DNA of 64,000 nucleotides, from contig NZ_JAFAGT010000012.1 of NCBI RefSeq assembly GCF_019237615.1, positions 1 to 64,000 on the forward strand, given 5' to 3'. Positions 16,773 through 25,584 of the stretch are shown in pieces (the first letter of the stretch is position 1; each line of letters opens with the position of its first letter). The translations under genes were made by a program, and so were the position numbers. The DNA comes from Roseateles sp. (lineage in GTDB: Bacteria > Pseudomonadota > Gammaproteobacteria > Burkholderiales > Burkholderiaceae_C). The notes below the pieces were generated by a model. The model was given only the letters and a program-made list of their open reading frames with translations. It was not told where the DNA came from and searched no databases.

Positions 16773-18046
16773 CGGCTGCCGCCTTGTCGGTGAAGGCAGC
16801 GCCGCGTCATCGGTCGTGGCTGCTGGGCGCGCTGCTTTGGATCTTCGCGCTGGGGCCTTATGCAGCCGGCGAGGGATACGGCTCCTCCGTGGGGCCCCAC
16901 GTGTTGTTCATCCTGCTGCTGACCGGCTGGGCGTTGAGCGTCGGCTTTGCGCCGGGGCGTTCCTGGCGAATGGCGGCCGCAGCATGTCTTTTGCTGAGTC
17001 TGCATTTCCTGGGGTCGCTGTTCAGCACGCCATGTCAGGATCTGGGTGGCAAGTCGATGGGCAGCTTTGTCTTGTTCATCGGAGTGGTCTGGGGATTGGC
17101 CGTGCTGGCGCAAGCCGTCGATCTCGATGACCGCCACATCTTAAGCACGCTGGTGGCGCTCTCGGCCGTCGTGACGCTGGCCGTCGTTGTTCACCACATG
17201 GTGCTGTTGATGAGCGGCCGCACCACGTATGAGCGAGCCAGTGGCATCTTCCCTGAACCCAGCCACCTCGCGTTGGCACTCACGCCGGCGCTGGTTGCCC
17301 TGGGCTTCAGTGGCCGGGGGGGGATCGCAGGGCTTGCGCTGGCGTTCATTGGCCTGCTGCTGCTGCTGTCCAGTTCGTCCACGCTTATCGTGCTGTTGCT
17401 GCTCGCCCTGGGCTGCGTGGCGTTTGCCATGGGCCATGCCCGTCGCGTCAAGACCTTGATGACACGGTTGGTGCTGCCGGTCGTGGCGGTGCTGGCCTTG
17501 GTGTGGATGTCCCCCTATCGTGACGATGCACTGGCGCGCATAGCCGGCGTGCAGGAGGCGGATGTTGGCTCCAACGCTTCCAGCATCATCTACGTGATGG
17601 GCTGGGAGCACGCGCTCGAGAACTTGAATGTAACCGGTGGTTTCGGACTGGGTTTCAATCGCATGGGATGCGAGCCTCGTCCGGTGACGGACACGACTGA
17701 CATCATCGAGTTGATGGGCCTGGGTGACGCCAACTACAACGATGGTTCGTTCACCATCTCCAAAGTGCTGAGCGAGCTCGGTTGGCTGGGCGCGGCGATG
17801 TGGGCGGTCATGCTGATCGTGTTCGTGCGCTTCCTGCGACGGCTGGCGCGAGGTGTGAGGCCCGGGCGGCGTGTCACCGTGGCGCTGCTCGTCGGGATGT
17901 GCGCCGTGCTGCTGCTGGGCAGCTTCATTCGCGGCACCGGCTACTTCTCCGGTCCATTTCTGGCCGGGCTTTTCGCGCTCATGTGCCTGCAGCGCGTGCT
18001 CGCCGATGAGGCCCCCCTAGCGGCGCCACCGGAGGCCCCATGTTGA
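16769..18046 (+). CDS. O-antigen/exopolysaccharide polymerase, Wzy-like
   Basis: The protein has 425 residues with about 10-11 transmembrane helices and one large periplasmic loop (about 265-340). The loop contains NVTGGFGLGFNRMGCEP and ELMGLGDANYNDGSFT. This plan, with little sequence conservation, is that of Wzy polymerases (O-antigen ligase/polymerase superfamily). A GGAGG eight bases before ATG 16769 decides the start. It overlaps the preceding glycosyltransferase (ATGA) and the next flippase gene. The assignment rests on topology and on the setting beside Wzx and glycosyltransferases. Confidence 0.7.
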   Translation: MTAAALSVKAAPRHRSWLLGALLWIFALGPYAAGEGYGSSVGPHVLFILLLTGWALSVGFAPGRSWRMAAAACLLLSLHFLGSLFSTPCQDLGGKSMGSFVLFIGVVWGLAVLAQAVDLDDRHILSTLVALSAVVTLAVVVHHMVLLMSGRTTYERASGIFPEPSHLALALTPALVALGFSGRGGIAGLALAFIGLLLLLSSSSTLIVLLLLALGCVAFAMGHARRVKTLMTRLVLPVVAVLALVWMSPYRDDALARIAGVQEADVGSNASSIIYVMGWEHALENLNVTGGFGLGFNRMGCEPRPVTDTTDIIELMGLGDANYNDGSFTISKVLSELGWLGAAMWAVMLIVFVRFLRRLARGVRPGRRVTVALLVGMCAVLLLGSFIRGTGYFSGPFLAGLFALMCLQRVLADEAPLAAPPEAPC

Positions 18047-19320
18047 GCCGTGGGCGCCTGTTGCGCGACTCCGCCACCAACCTGCTTGGCTTCGGCTTGC
18101 CGCTGGTGGCAGCGTTTTTCTGCATTCCCCAGCTCATCCACGGCCTGGGCGCCGACCGCTTTGGTGTGCTGACATTGCTCTGGGCGGTCGCCAGCTATTT
18201 GGGCCTGCTGGACCTCGGGTTGGGCAAGGTGGTGACGCAGGAGCTGTCTGCTCCGGCGCCCGGGCGCGCTGCCTTGCCTCGCCCGGTTGTCGTGGGCAAT
18301 GCCATGCTGCTGCTCGGGATGCTGAGTCTGCTGATCATTGCCATCGCCGGTGTACTGCTGGTGGGCGCTGGTTTTCAAGCCCAGCCCCTACCCTGGAAGC
18401 GGGACGCGCTCTGGGCGGGCGCCGTCATGTTGCTCGGCGTTCCGGCCCTGGTGCTGTCCAACGGCTTCAAGGGCATCCTGGAGGCCGATGGGCACTTCTC
18501 CATGGTCAATGCCGTGCGAGTGCCGATCGGCATCTGGACGTTTGCGGCACCCCTGGCCGTGTGCGTCTTCTTCGGGCCATCGCTGGTGGGCATCTCTCTG
18601 GTGCTGGTGCTGGGGCGCGTCGTCAACCTCCTGGCCTACATGGTGACCTCCGGTGAATCCTGCTCGCCGCGCGCCTGGCTGGCGCAGCGTGACCGCCAGG
18701 TGCTCAAGGGTCTGGCCACGACCGGCGGTTGGATGTCGCTGAGCAGCCTGTTGAGTGCCTTCATGGGCTATGTGGACCGCTTCGTGCTGGCCTATGTGGC
18801 CACGCCGGCCATCGTGGCGTATTACGCCGTGTCGCAGGAGATTGTGACCAAGCTCTGGATCTTTCCTACTAGTGTCGTGACGGCCACCTTTCCCTCCATG
18901 GTGAAGGCGCACGCTGAAGGCGTTGCGGCGCGCCGGGTGCTATGGCGCTCGGCGGTGCTCGTCTTGCTGCTCGTCGTGCCGATCTGCGCTGTGCTGGGGG
19001 TCTGGGCGCGCCCCATCCTCGCCCTGTGGGTGGGTGACGAGTTTGCGGCCGCCTCCCACCAGGTGTTGTCTATCCTGTGCGTGGGCATGGTGTTTGGCGG
19101 TGCCGCGGCCGTGCCCTTCACGGCCCTGCATGCCATGCGTAGGCAGAAGGTTGCGGCGCAGATCCATGCGGCCGAGTTCCCCGTCTTCCTGGTGTTGATC
19201 GTCGTGTTGTCCAGCCAACTGGGTGCGGTGGGAGCGGCCATGGCCTGGGCGCTGCGCTGCGCGATCGATTTTTGTCTCATGACGTTCTGGTGCGAACGAG
19301 CGTTGATGGGCAAGGCATGA
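18040..19320 (+). CDS. Oligosaccharide flippase, Wzx-like (copy 2)
   Basis: The protein has 426 residues and about 12 transmembrane helices. It opens NLLGFGLPLVAAFFCIPQL then GLGADRFGVLTLLWAVASYLG, so close to the flippase at 14462 that the two must derive from a duplication. The middle part, with SLSSLLSAFMGYVDRFVL and YAVSQEIVTKLWI, is also shared. Having two flippases around one polymerase suggests either two repeat-unit types or one redundant copy. It starts inside the end of the polymerase gene and overlaps the following glycosyltransferase start (ATGA at 19317). Confidence 0.85.
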   Translation: MLSRGRLLRDSATNLLGFGLPLVAAFFCIPQLIHGLGADRFGVLTLLWAVASYLGLLDLGLGKVVTQELSAPAPGRAALPRPVVVGNAMLLLGMLSLLIIAIAGVLLVGAGFQAQPLPWKRDALWAGAVMLLGVPALVLSNGFKGILEADGHFSMVNAVRVPIGIWTFAAPLAVCVFFGPSLVGISLVLVLGRVVNLLAYMVTSGESCSPRAWLAQRDRQVLKGLATTGGWMSLSSLLSAFMGYVDRFVLAYVATPAIVAYYAVSQEIVTKLWIFPTSVVTATFPSMVKAHAEGVAARRVLWRSAVLVLLLVVPICAVLGVWARPILALWVGDEFAAASHQVLSILCVGMVFGGAAAVPFTALHAMRRQKVAAQIHAAEFPVFLVLIVVLSSQLGAVGAAMAWALRCAIDFCLMTFWCERALMGKA

Positions 19321-20531
19321 GTGCCGCTGTGATGAATCCTCCCTCGACAAGTTCCTGCCTGCTCTCCATCGTCATTCCCACGCGCAACCGCTTCGAGTGC
19401 GCGAGTGCCTGCATTGCGGCGGCGCGGATGGCGGCGCCGCAGGCGCAGATCGTGATCGCGGACTCCAGCGATGGCGGCGAACTTGAGCAGCACGTCGCCG
19501 GCCTGCTTCAGGAGACCGGCAGCATCGACTACCGGCGCAGCCCGCGCGACGCCAACGTTGTCGAGAATTTCGAGTTCGCGCTGACGCACTGTGTGGGTGA
19601 GTACGTCATCTTCGTCGGGGATGACGACCTCGTCGGTCCGCAGATCGAAGACGTCGCCGCTTGGGCGCATCGCGCCGGCATCGACGCGGTCGTGCCCTAC
19701 GGCAACCGTTTCGGCGTGGCGTACTACTGGCCCGGTGTGGATTCCAAGTACTTCGGCGACGCCTACAGTGGCAAGGTGTTCGTCTGGTCCGCCAGTGGCC
19801 ACAGCCGCGCGGTCGACCCCATGGTCGAACTGCGCCATGCCGAGCAGCATGTCGGCCGTGGACTGGCGCTGCTGCCCCGTATCTACCATGGCCTGGTGCG
19901 CCGCGCGACGCTGATGGAGGTGAAGGCGCGCTTTGGCGCGCTGTTCGGTGGCGTGAGTCCCGACATCTACAGCGCCATCCTGATCGCCAAGGTCGCGCGG
20001 CGAGTGGTGCACCTTGATTTCCCCTTCTTCATTCCGGGCGCTTCGCCGCGCAGTGAGGCGGGGTCGGGGGCGGCGCGCACCGACCGTGTCTCCTTTGATG
20101 ACAGTCCATATCTGAATCGTTTCAAGGGCCTGCGCTGGAACCCGCTGGTGCCGCGCTTTTTCTCGCCCTATACCGTCTGGGGCTACTCCATGGTGGAGGG
20201 CATGCAGGCGGCGGGCCTGCCGGTCACGGCGCTGACGTATGCGCGCATCCATGTGCGTTGCCTGGCCTATTGCTTCAGCTATAGGCAGGACATCTTCGCC
20301 GCGGTGTCTCAGGCCCGCGACCGCTTCGGTGTCGGGCGTGTCGCGTTCGCGATGGGCCTCGCCGTATTGGAGGAACTGCGCCACACCGTCCGGCGGGTGC
20401 TGCCGCGCTTGCTGGCGCCCCGAGCCGGTGGTTGGGCTCGCCGTTACGGCGGCGTTGACGATTCAGTGGCGGCATTGCGCTTGGTCACGTCTCTTGTGAA
20501 GCCGTTTCGCACGCCCGAGGGCGGGGGCTGA
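19317..20531 (+). CDS. Family 2 glycosyltransferase, large form
   Basis: The protein has 404 residues. The N-terminal GT-A domain begins LLSIVIPTRNRFECASACI, with IADSSDGGE and YVIFVGDDDLVGP as nucleotide/metal sites. The C-terminal about 180 residues have no feature I recognise. Start ATG 19317 overlaps the flippase stop and has GGGCAAGG just upstream; the frame extends further 5' but only into the flippase gene. Its role is a sugar transfer step in repeat-unit assembly. About 60 bases separate it from the oxygenase gene. Confidence 0.8.
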   Translation: MSAAVMNPPSTSSCLLSIVIPTRNRFECASACIAAARMAAPQAQIVIADSSDGGELEQHVAGLLQETGSIDYRRSPRDANVVENFEFALTHCVGEYVIFVGDDDLVGPQIEDVAAWAHRAGIDAVVPYGNRFGVAYYWPGVDSKYFGDAYSGKVFVWSASGHSRAVDPMVELRHAEQHVGRGLALLPRIYHGLVRRATLMEVKARFGALFGGVSPDIYSAILIAKVARRVVHLDFPFFIPGASPRSEAGSGAARTDRVSFDDSPYLNRFKGLRWNPLVPRFFSPYTVWGYSMVEGMQAAGLPVTALTYARIHVRCLAYCFSYRQDIFAAVSQARDRFGVGRVAFAMGLAVLEELRHTVRRVLPRLLAPRAGGWARRYGGVDDSVAALRLVTSLVKPFRTPEGGG

Positions 20532-20592
20532 TCGGGCCGGCTGGCGTCGTGCAGGCCGTGCTTGCCAGGGCGCGATGAGACAATGCGAAGCT

Positions 20593-21411
20593 ATGAAGGA
20601 ACAACTGGTCGAACTCATCGTCGCCCGTCTGTCGGCTGACTGTGAAGCGCTGAAGAAGGTTTTCGAGGCCTCCAAGAACGAAGTCGGAGTGCGTTACTGC
20701 GCAGTCGACGACCTCCTGCCGCAGGAACTTGCAGAGCGCATCCACCGTGCCTTCCCTCAGCCCTCGGCCATGCGCCTCATGGAGAGCTTCCGTGAGTGCA
20801 AGTACACGTCCAAGAGCTTCGATCAGTTCGATCCGCTGATGGCCGACATCACCTTTGCCGTGCAGGATCCTCGGGTCGTCGAGGTCGTCGAGAAGATCAC
20901 GGGCATCCGCGAGCAGATCCCCGATGGCAGCCTGTACGCGGGCGGCCTGAGCGCCATGGTGAAGGGCCATCACCTTGGTCCGCACATCGACAACTCTCAC
21001 GAGGCCTCGCGCCGCCATTACCGTACGCTCAACCTGCTGTACTACGTGACCCCGGGATGGTCGCTCGAGAACGGCGGTAACCTGGAACTGTGGGACGAGC
21101 GCGTGCGCAGGAACGTCACCATCGTCAGCCGCTTCAACCGGCTGGCCATCATGGAGACTACGCCTACATCTTGGCACTCGGTCAGCCCGGTGGTCGCGGA
21201 CGGCACGCGCTGTTGCGTGTCCAACTATTACTTCTCGCCGCGCTCGCCGACGGGGCAGGATTATTTCAACGTGACGTCGTTCAGTGCCCGCCCAGGGCAG
21301 CCGCTGTTGCGCTTGCTGGCGCGCGTGGACAACGGCCTGCGCCGAGGCATTCGCGCTATCGTGCCGCAGGGGGTGGGCAAAAAGGACGTCTACGAAGGCC
21401 GCAAGCCGTGA
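20593..21411 (+). CDS. 2OG-Fe(II) oxygenase family protein
   Basis: The protein has 272 residues with the double-stranded beta-helix iron site. HLGPHIDN supplies His131-x-Asp133, TSWHSV supplies the distal His195, and GTRCCVSNYYFS supplies Arg206 for 2-oxoglutarate. It resembles prolyl-4-hydroxylase/SM-20-like oxygenases found in polysaccharide loci. It may hydroxylate a sugar, a lipid intermediate or a small amine, but the substrate cannot be read from sequence. ATG 20575 is six codons upstream; ATG 20593 begins the clear helix. The stop overlaps the GTG start of the next glycosyltransferase. Confidence 0.8.
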   Translation: MKEQLVELIVARLSADCEALKKVFEASKNEVGVRYCAVDDLLPQELAERIHRAFPQPSAMRLMESFRECKYTSKSFDQFDPLMADITFAVQDPRVVEVVEKITGIREQIPDGSLYAGGLSAMVKGHHLGPHIDNSHEASRRHYRTLNLLYYVTPGWSLENGGNLELWDERVRRNVTIVSRFNRLAIMETTPTSWHSVSPVVADGTRCCVSNYYFSPRSPTGQDYFNVTSFSARPGQPLLRLLARVDNGLRRGIRAIVPQGVGKKDVYEGRKP

Positions 21412-22448
21412 CGAAGCAGGCCGGGCGCCTGCTGCTGTACGCGCCCAATGTCCACACCGGTGGCGGTTTGGTGCTGCTGCAGTCGCTGCTGGCTGCGTGG
21501 CCAGTCGGGCGGTCGCTGGTGGCCTGGTTGGACGCGCGCGCGCAGGCCGTCTTGAGTCCGCCGACCAGTGCGAAGGTTCACTGGGTGCGGGCCACGCCGG
21601 GGGCGCGGCTGGGCGCGGAGTTCGCGCTGCGAGCGAGTGGCACGATGCGAGACCGGCTGCTGTGCTTCCATGGACTGCCGCCACTACTGCCCAACGCGGC
21701 GCCGATCTGGCTGTTCCAGCAGAACCGCAACTATCTTGGGCAAGTGCCGTTGGCGGCCTTCGGCTGGAAGACGCGGCAGCGACTGCGCTTCGAGCAAGCC
21801 ATCAGCCGTTGGCTGCGGCACCGCGTGGCCCGCTACTGGGTGCAGACGCCGTCCATGGCGCGTGCCGTACAGGCCTGGTACGGGCTGACGCCGGCCGACA
21901 TCCGCGTACTGCCTTTCGCGCCACCAGCCCCGCCACCTGCGGTGCCGGCTGTCCCACGCTGGGACTTTGTCTATGTGGCCGATGGCGAGGCGCACAAAAA
22001 CCATCGGCTGCTGGTGGAGGCCTGGCGACTGCTGGCTGAGCAGGGCCTGCGCCCGTCTCTGGCGCTAACGCTGTCGACACGCGACACCGCGTTGGCTGAT
22101 TGGGTACAGGCCCAGGCGCAAGCCCATGGCTTGGCCATCATCAACCTGGGCCCGCTGCCGCATGCTGAGGTGCTGGCGCTTTACGCGCAGGCGCGCGCGC
22201 TGGTGTTCCCTTCTCGTGGTGAGTCCTTCGGCCTGCCGCTGATCGAGGCTCGTCAGGCCGGCCTGCCCATCCTGGCCGGCGAGATGGACTTTGTGCGCGA
22301 TGTCTGCACGCCGGTGCAGGCCTTCGACGTGCGCTCCGCCGTGTCCATCGCACGCGCCGTGCGCCGCTTCCTGGACACGCCGGAGCCGCCGCTGCAGCCG
22401 GCGCTGGCGTCGGACTTCCTGCAGGCCCTGTTTGACCCCGCCGCATGA
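21408..22448 (+). CDS. Family 4-type glycosyltransferase
   Basis: The protein has 346 residues in the GT-B fold. The N-terminus LLLYAPNVHTGGGLVLLQSLL contains the acceptor-domain Gly-rich loop. The C-terminal domain has VADGEAHKNHRLLVEAW and FPSRGESFGLPLIEA, the E-x7-E nucleotide-sugar motif of family 4 retaining transferases. GTG 21408 overlaps the oxygenase stop as GTGA, while the open frame extends upstream without a better start. Its stop overlaps the following glycosyltransferase start at 22445. Confidence 0.85.
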   Translation: MTKQAGRLLLYAPNVHTGGGLVLLQSLLAAWPVGRSLVAWLDARAQAVLSPPTSAKVHWVRATPGARLGAEFALRASGTMRDRLLCFHGLPPLLPNAAPIWLFQQNRNYLGQVPLAAFGWKTRQRLRFEQAISRWLRHRVARYWVQTPSMARAVQAWYGLTPADIRVLPFAPPAPPPAVPAVPRWDFVYVADGEAHKNHRLLVEAWRLLAEQGLRPSLALTLSTRDTALADWVQAQAQAHGLAIINLGPLPHAEVLALYAQARALVFPSRGESFGLPLIEARQAGLPILAGEMDFVRDVCTPVQAFDVRSAVSIARAVRRFLDTPEPPLQPALASDFLQALFDPAA

Positions 22449-23683
22449 AGGTGTTGCTGCTGAGCCAGCATTTTTGGCCCGAGTCCTTCCGTATTAACGA
22501 GGTGGCGCAGTCGCTCTCCGAGCAGGGCTGCGAGGTCACCGTGCTGACCGGCAAACCCAACTACCCGGACGGGAACCTCTTCCCCGGCTATCGCTTGGGC
22601 GGCGTGCAGCGCGAGCGGCACGCAGGTTTCGAGATCGTGCGCGTGCCGTTGTTGCCTCGCGGTGAGGGCGGCGCCAGGAAGCTGGTGCTGAACTACCTGT
22701 CCTTCCTGCTCTGCGCATCGCTGCAGGGCCCTTGGGCGCTGCGCGGCCGGCGTTTCGACGCCATCTTCGTCTATGGCACTAGCCCCATCCTGCAGGCCAT
22801 CGCGGCTATCGTGCTGAAGTGGGTCAAGGGCGCGGCGCTGGTGGTGTGGGTGCAAGACCTTTGGCCCGACAGCCTGGAGATCACCGGCTTCGTGAAGAGC
22901 CGGCGGCTGCTGGCGACCGTGGCCGCGGTGGTGCGCTGGATCTACCGCCGCAGCGACCTGCTGCTGGTGCAGTCGCCCGCCTTCGTGGCGCCGGTACAGG
23001 CCATGGCCGGCCACACGCCTGTGCGGGTGCATGAGAACCCCGGTGACCGCGCGCGGCCTGGCACGGGCGAGCCCACGGCGTTGCGGCTGGACCCCGCGCG
23101 GTTCAACATCGTATTCGCCGGCAACCTGGGCACGGTGCAGTCGCTGGATTGCGTGTTGGACGCGGCCGAGCGCCTGGGGCCACAGAGCGGGATGCAGTGG
23201 GTGCTGGTGGGCAGCGGCGCGCGCTACGCCTGGCTGGCCGAACAGGTGGCTCGGCGCGGGCTCACGCAAGTCACGCTGGCCGGCCGGCTGCCGCCGCAGC
23301 AGATGCCGGCGGTGTTCGCGCAGGCGGATGCGCTGCTGGTCAGCCTGACCGGCGGGCCGGCGTTGAGCCGTACCGTTCCAAGCAAAATACAGGCTTACTT
23401 GGCGGCCGGCCGACCCATCCTCGCTTCCATGGACGGCGAAGGCGCTCGCGTCGTGCAAGCCGCCGGTGCGGGCCTGGCCTGTGCCGCCGAAGACGCCCAG
23501 GCGCTGGCCGCCGCGGCTCGGGCATTGCAAGCCATGCCGGCCGCACAGCGGCAGCGCATGGGTGAGGCTGGACTGAACTTTTACGCGGAACACTACGAGC
23601 CGGATCGGCTGGCCCAGGTCCTGGTAGAACATTTGAAGGGCGCCGTTGCGGCGCGCAACAGGCAAGAAGAGAAGGTGCAATGA
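22445..23683 (+). CDS. Glycosyltransferase family 4, WbuB-like (L-amino-sugar transferase)
   Basis: The protein has 412 residues in the GT-B fold. It opens KVLLLSQHFWPESFRINEVA and has VVWVQDLWPDSLEITG in the N-terminal domain, both characteristic of the WbuB/L-fucosamine transferase group. The C-terminal domain has NIVFAGNLGTVQ and a VPSKIQAYLAAGRPIL motif. Next to it lie the three genes that make a UDP-linked 6-deoxy-L-hexosamine, so it probably transfers that sugar. The stop overlaps the RmlD-like reductase start at 23680. Confidence 0.82.
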   Translation: MKVLLLSQHFWPESFRINEVAQSLSEQGCEVTVLTGKPNYPDGNLFPGYRLGGVQRERHAGFEIVRVPLLPRGEGGARKLVLNYLSFLLCASLQGPWALRGRRFDAIFVYGTSPILQAIAAIVLKWVKGAALVVWVQDLWPDSLEITGFVKSRRLLATVAAVVRWIYRRSDLLLVQSPAFVAPVQAMAGHTPVRVHENPGDRARPGTGEPTALRLDPARFNIVFAGNLGTVQSLDCVLDAAERLGPQSGMQWVLVGSGARYAWLAEQVARRGLTQVTLAGRLPPQQMPAVFAQADALLVSLTGGPALSRTVPSKIQAYLAAGRPILASMDGEGARVVQAAGAGLACAAEDAQALAAAARALQAMPAAQRQRMGEAGLNFYAEHYEPDRLAQVLVEHLKGAVAARNRQEEKVQ

Positions 23684-24552
23684 GTAGCAACAAGCAACGC
23701 CTGCTGGTTCTCGGAGCCAGCGGCATGCTGGGCAACGCGGTGCTGCGCGTGTTCGCCGCCGATCCGGCCTACGAGGTGTTCGGCTCGGTGCGCAGCGCTG
23801 GCGTCATCGCGACGCTTCAGGCCAAGGCGCCTGCGGCGCAGTTCGTTGCCGGGGCGGACGTCGAGAGCCTGGACAGCCTGACGCGTCTATTTGCGCAGGT
23901 TCGACCGAGCTTGGTGGTCAATTGCATCGGCATCGTCAAGCAACTGGCCGAGGCGGACGACCCGTTGACGGCCATCCCGATCAACGCGCTGCTGCCTCAC
24001 CGGCTGGCCCGGCTGGCCCAGGTGGCCGGCGCGCGGCTCATCCATGTCAGCACCGACTGCGTCTTCACTGGCGCCCAGGGCGGCTATGTGGAGACGGACC
24101 CATCCGACGCGCAGGACCTGTATGGCCGCAGCAAGCTGATGGGCGAGGTGGACTACGACAACGCCGTCACGCTGCGCACGTCCATCATCGGCCACGAGTT
24201 GGCCAGCGCGCATGGCCTGGTGGGCTGGTTCCTGTCTCAGCCCGGGCCGGTGCGCGGCTTCACGAGGGCTGTGTTCTCGGGCCTGCCTACCGTGGAGCTG
24301 GCGCGGGTGATGAAGGACTTCGTCGCACCCCATCCCGCGCTGCGCGGCACCTGGCATGTGTCGGCCGACGCCATCGACAAGTACAACCTGCTCAAGCTCG
24401 TGGCCGCGGAGTACGGCCGCAGCAACGACATCACGCCCGATGACAAGCTGGTCATCGATCGCTCCCTCGACTCCAGCCGTTTCCGGGCCGCCACGGGCTA
24501 TGCGCCGCGGGCCTGGCCCGAGCTTGTGCGCCGCATGCGCACCTTTGGCTGA
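23680..24552 (+). CDS. RmlD-like sugar-nucleotide reductase (SDR)
   Basis: The protein has 290 residues of extended short-chain dehydrogenase. NAD(P) site GASGMLGNAVL is at about 10-20 and catalytic YGRSK (YxxxK) at about 148-152, with STDCVFTG before it. It is the dTDP-4-dehydrorhamnose reductase family without the C-terminal cupin of CapF/FnlB. Between a UDP-GlcNAc 4,6-dehydratase and a 2-epimerase it most likely reduces the 4-keto intermediate of a UDP-6-deoxy-L-hexosamine, as WbvR is described to do in UDP-L-quinovosamine synthesis. The gap to the dehydratase is 21 bases. Confidence 0.8.
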   Translation: MSSNKQRLLVLGASGMLGNAVLRVFAADPAYEVFGSVRSAGVIATLQAKAPAAQFVAGADVESLDSLTRLFAQVRPSLVVNCIGIVKQLAEADDPLTAIPINALLPHRLARLAQVAGARLIHVSTDCVFTGAQGGYVETDPSDAQDLYGRSKLMGEVDYDNAVTLRTSIIGHELASAHGLVGWFLSQPGPVRGFTRAVFSGLPTVELARVMKDFVAPHPALRGTWHVSADAIDKYNLLKLVAAEYGRSNDITPDDKLVIDRSLDSSRFRAATGYAPRAWPELVRRMRTFG

Positions 24553-24573
24553 CACTCCACAAGAAAGATACCC

Positions 24574-25584
24574 ATGTTCAAAGACAAGGTCCTGCTGATC
24601 ACGGGCGGCACCGGCAGCTTCGGCAACGCCGTCCTGAGCCGCTTCCTGAAATCCGACTTCGCCGAGATCCGCATCTTCAGCCGCGACGAGAAGAAGCAGG
24701 AGGACATGCGCATCGCCCTGAAGAGCGACAAGGTCAAGTTCTACATCGGCGACGTGCGCGACTACGACAGCGTGCATGACGCTCTGAGCGGCGTGGACTA
24801 CGTCTTCCACGCGGCGGCACTCAAGCAGGTGCCGTCCTGCGAGTTCTATCCCATGGAGGCGGTCAAGACCAATGTAGTCGGAGCCGAGAACGTCATGCGC
24901 GCGGCCATTGCCCAGGGGGTGAGCCGCGTCGTCGTGCTGTCCACGGACAAGGCCGTCTATCCCATCAATGCGATGGGCATGTCCAAGGCCATGATGGAGA
25001 AGGTCATGGTCGCCAAGTCGCGGCTGTGCGACCCGTCCAAGACGGTGCTGTCGGCCACGCGCTATGGCAACGTGATGGCGTCGCGCGGCTCGGTGATTCC
25101 GCTGTTCCTGCAGCAGTTGCAGGACGGCAAGCCGCTGACGATCACGGACCCGACGATGACGCGCTTCCTGATGTCGCTGGAGGAGTCGGTGGACCTGGTG
25201 CTGTACGCCTTCGAACATGCCCGCCCCGGCGACATCTTCGTGCAGAAGGCGCCGGCCTCAACGGTGGGGGACCTGGCCGAGGCCATGCGCCAGCTGCTCA
25301 AGAAGGACAACGAGCTCAAGATCATCGGCACGCGGCATGGCGAGAAGCTCTATGAGTCCCTGGTCTCGCGCGAGGAGATGGCCCGCTCCGAGGACCTGGG
25401 TGGCTACTACCGCATCCCCGCCGATTCGCGCGACCTGAACTACGCCAAGTATTTCGTCGAGGGCGAGACCACCATTTCCGAGATCGATGACTACACCTCG
25501 CACAACACCAGGCGGCTCAGCGTGGACGAGGTCAAGCGGGTGCTGCTGCAACTGGACCTCATCCGGGAGGCGGTAAATGCTTAA
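24574..25584 (+). CDS. fnlA: UDP-GlcNAc 4,6-dehydratase/epimerase (FnlA/CapE type)
   Basis: The protein has 336 residues. The Rossmann site GGTGSFGNAVL lies near the N-terminus. STDKAVYPINAMGMSKAMMEK holds the catalytic Lys, but the Tyr of the usual YxxxK is Met, as I recall for some UDP-GlcNAc inverting dehydratases. Strong conservation with ALKQVPSCEFYPMEA and SATRYGNVMASRGSVIPLF places it in the FnlA/CapE/WbjB branch. It would convert UDP-GlcNAc to a 4-keto-6-deoxy-L-sugar by dehydration and epimerisation. The 3' end overlaps the next gene by eight bases. Confidence 0.85.
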   Translation: MFKDKVLLITGGTGSFGNAVLSRFLKSDFAEIRIFSRDEKKQEDMRIALKSDKVKFYIGDVRDYDSVHDALSGVDYVFHAAALKQVPSCEFYPMEAVKTNVVGAENVMRAAIAQGVSRVVVLSTDKAVYPINAMGMSKAMMEKVMVAKSRLCDPSKTVLSATRYGNVMASRGSVIPLFLQQLQDGKPLTITDPTMTRFLMSLEESVDLVLYAFEHARPGDIFVQKAPASTVGDLAEAMRQLLKKDNELKIIGTRHGEKLYESLVSREEMARSEDLGGYYRIPADSRDLNYAKYFVEGETTISEIDDYTSHNTRRLSVDEVKRVLLQLDLIREAVNA

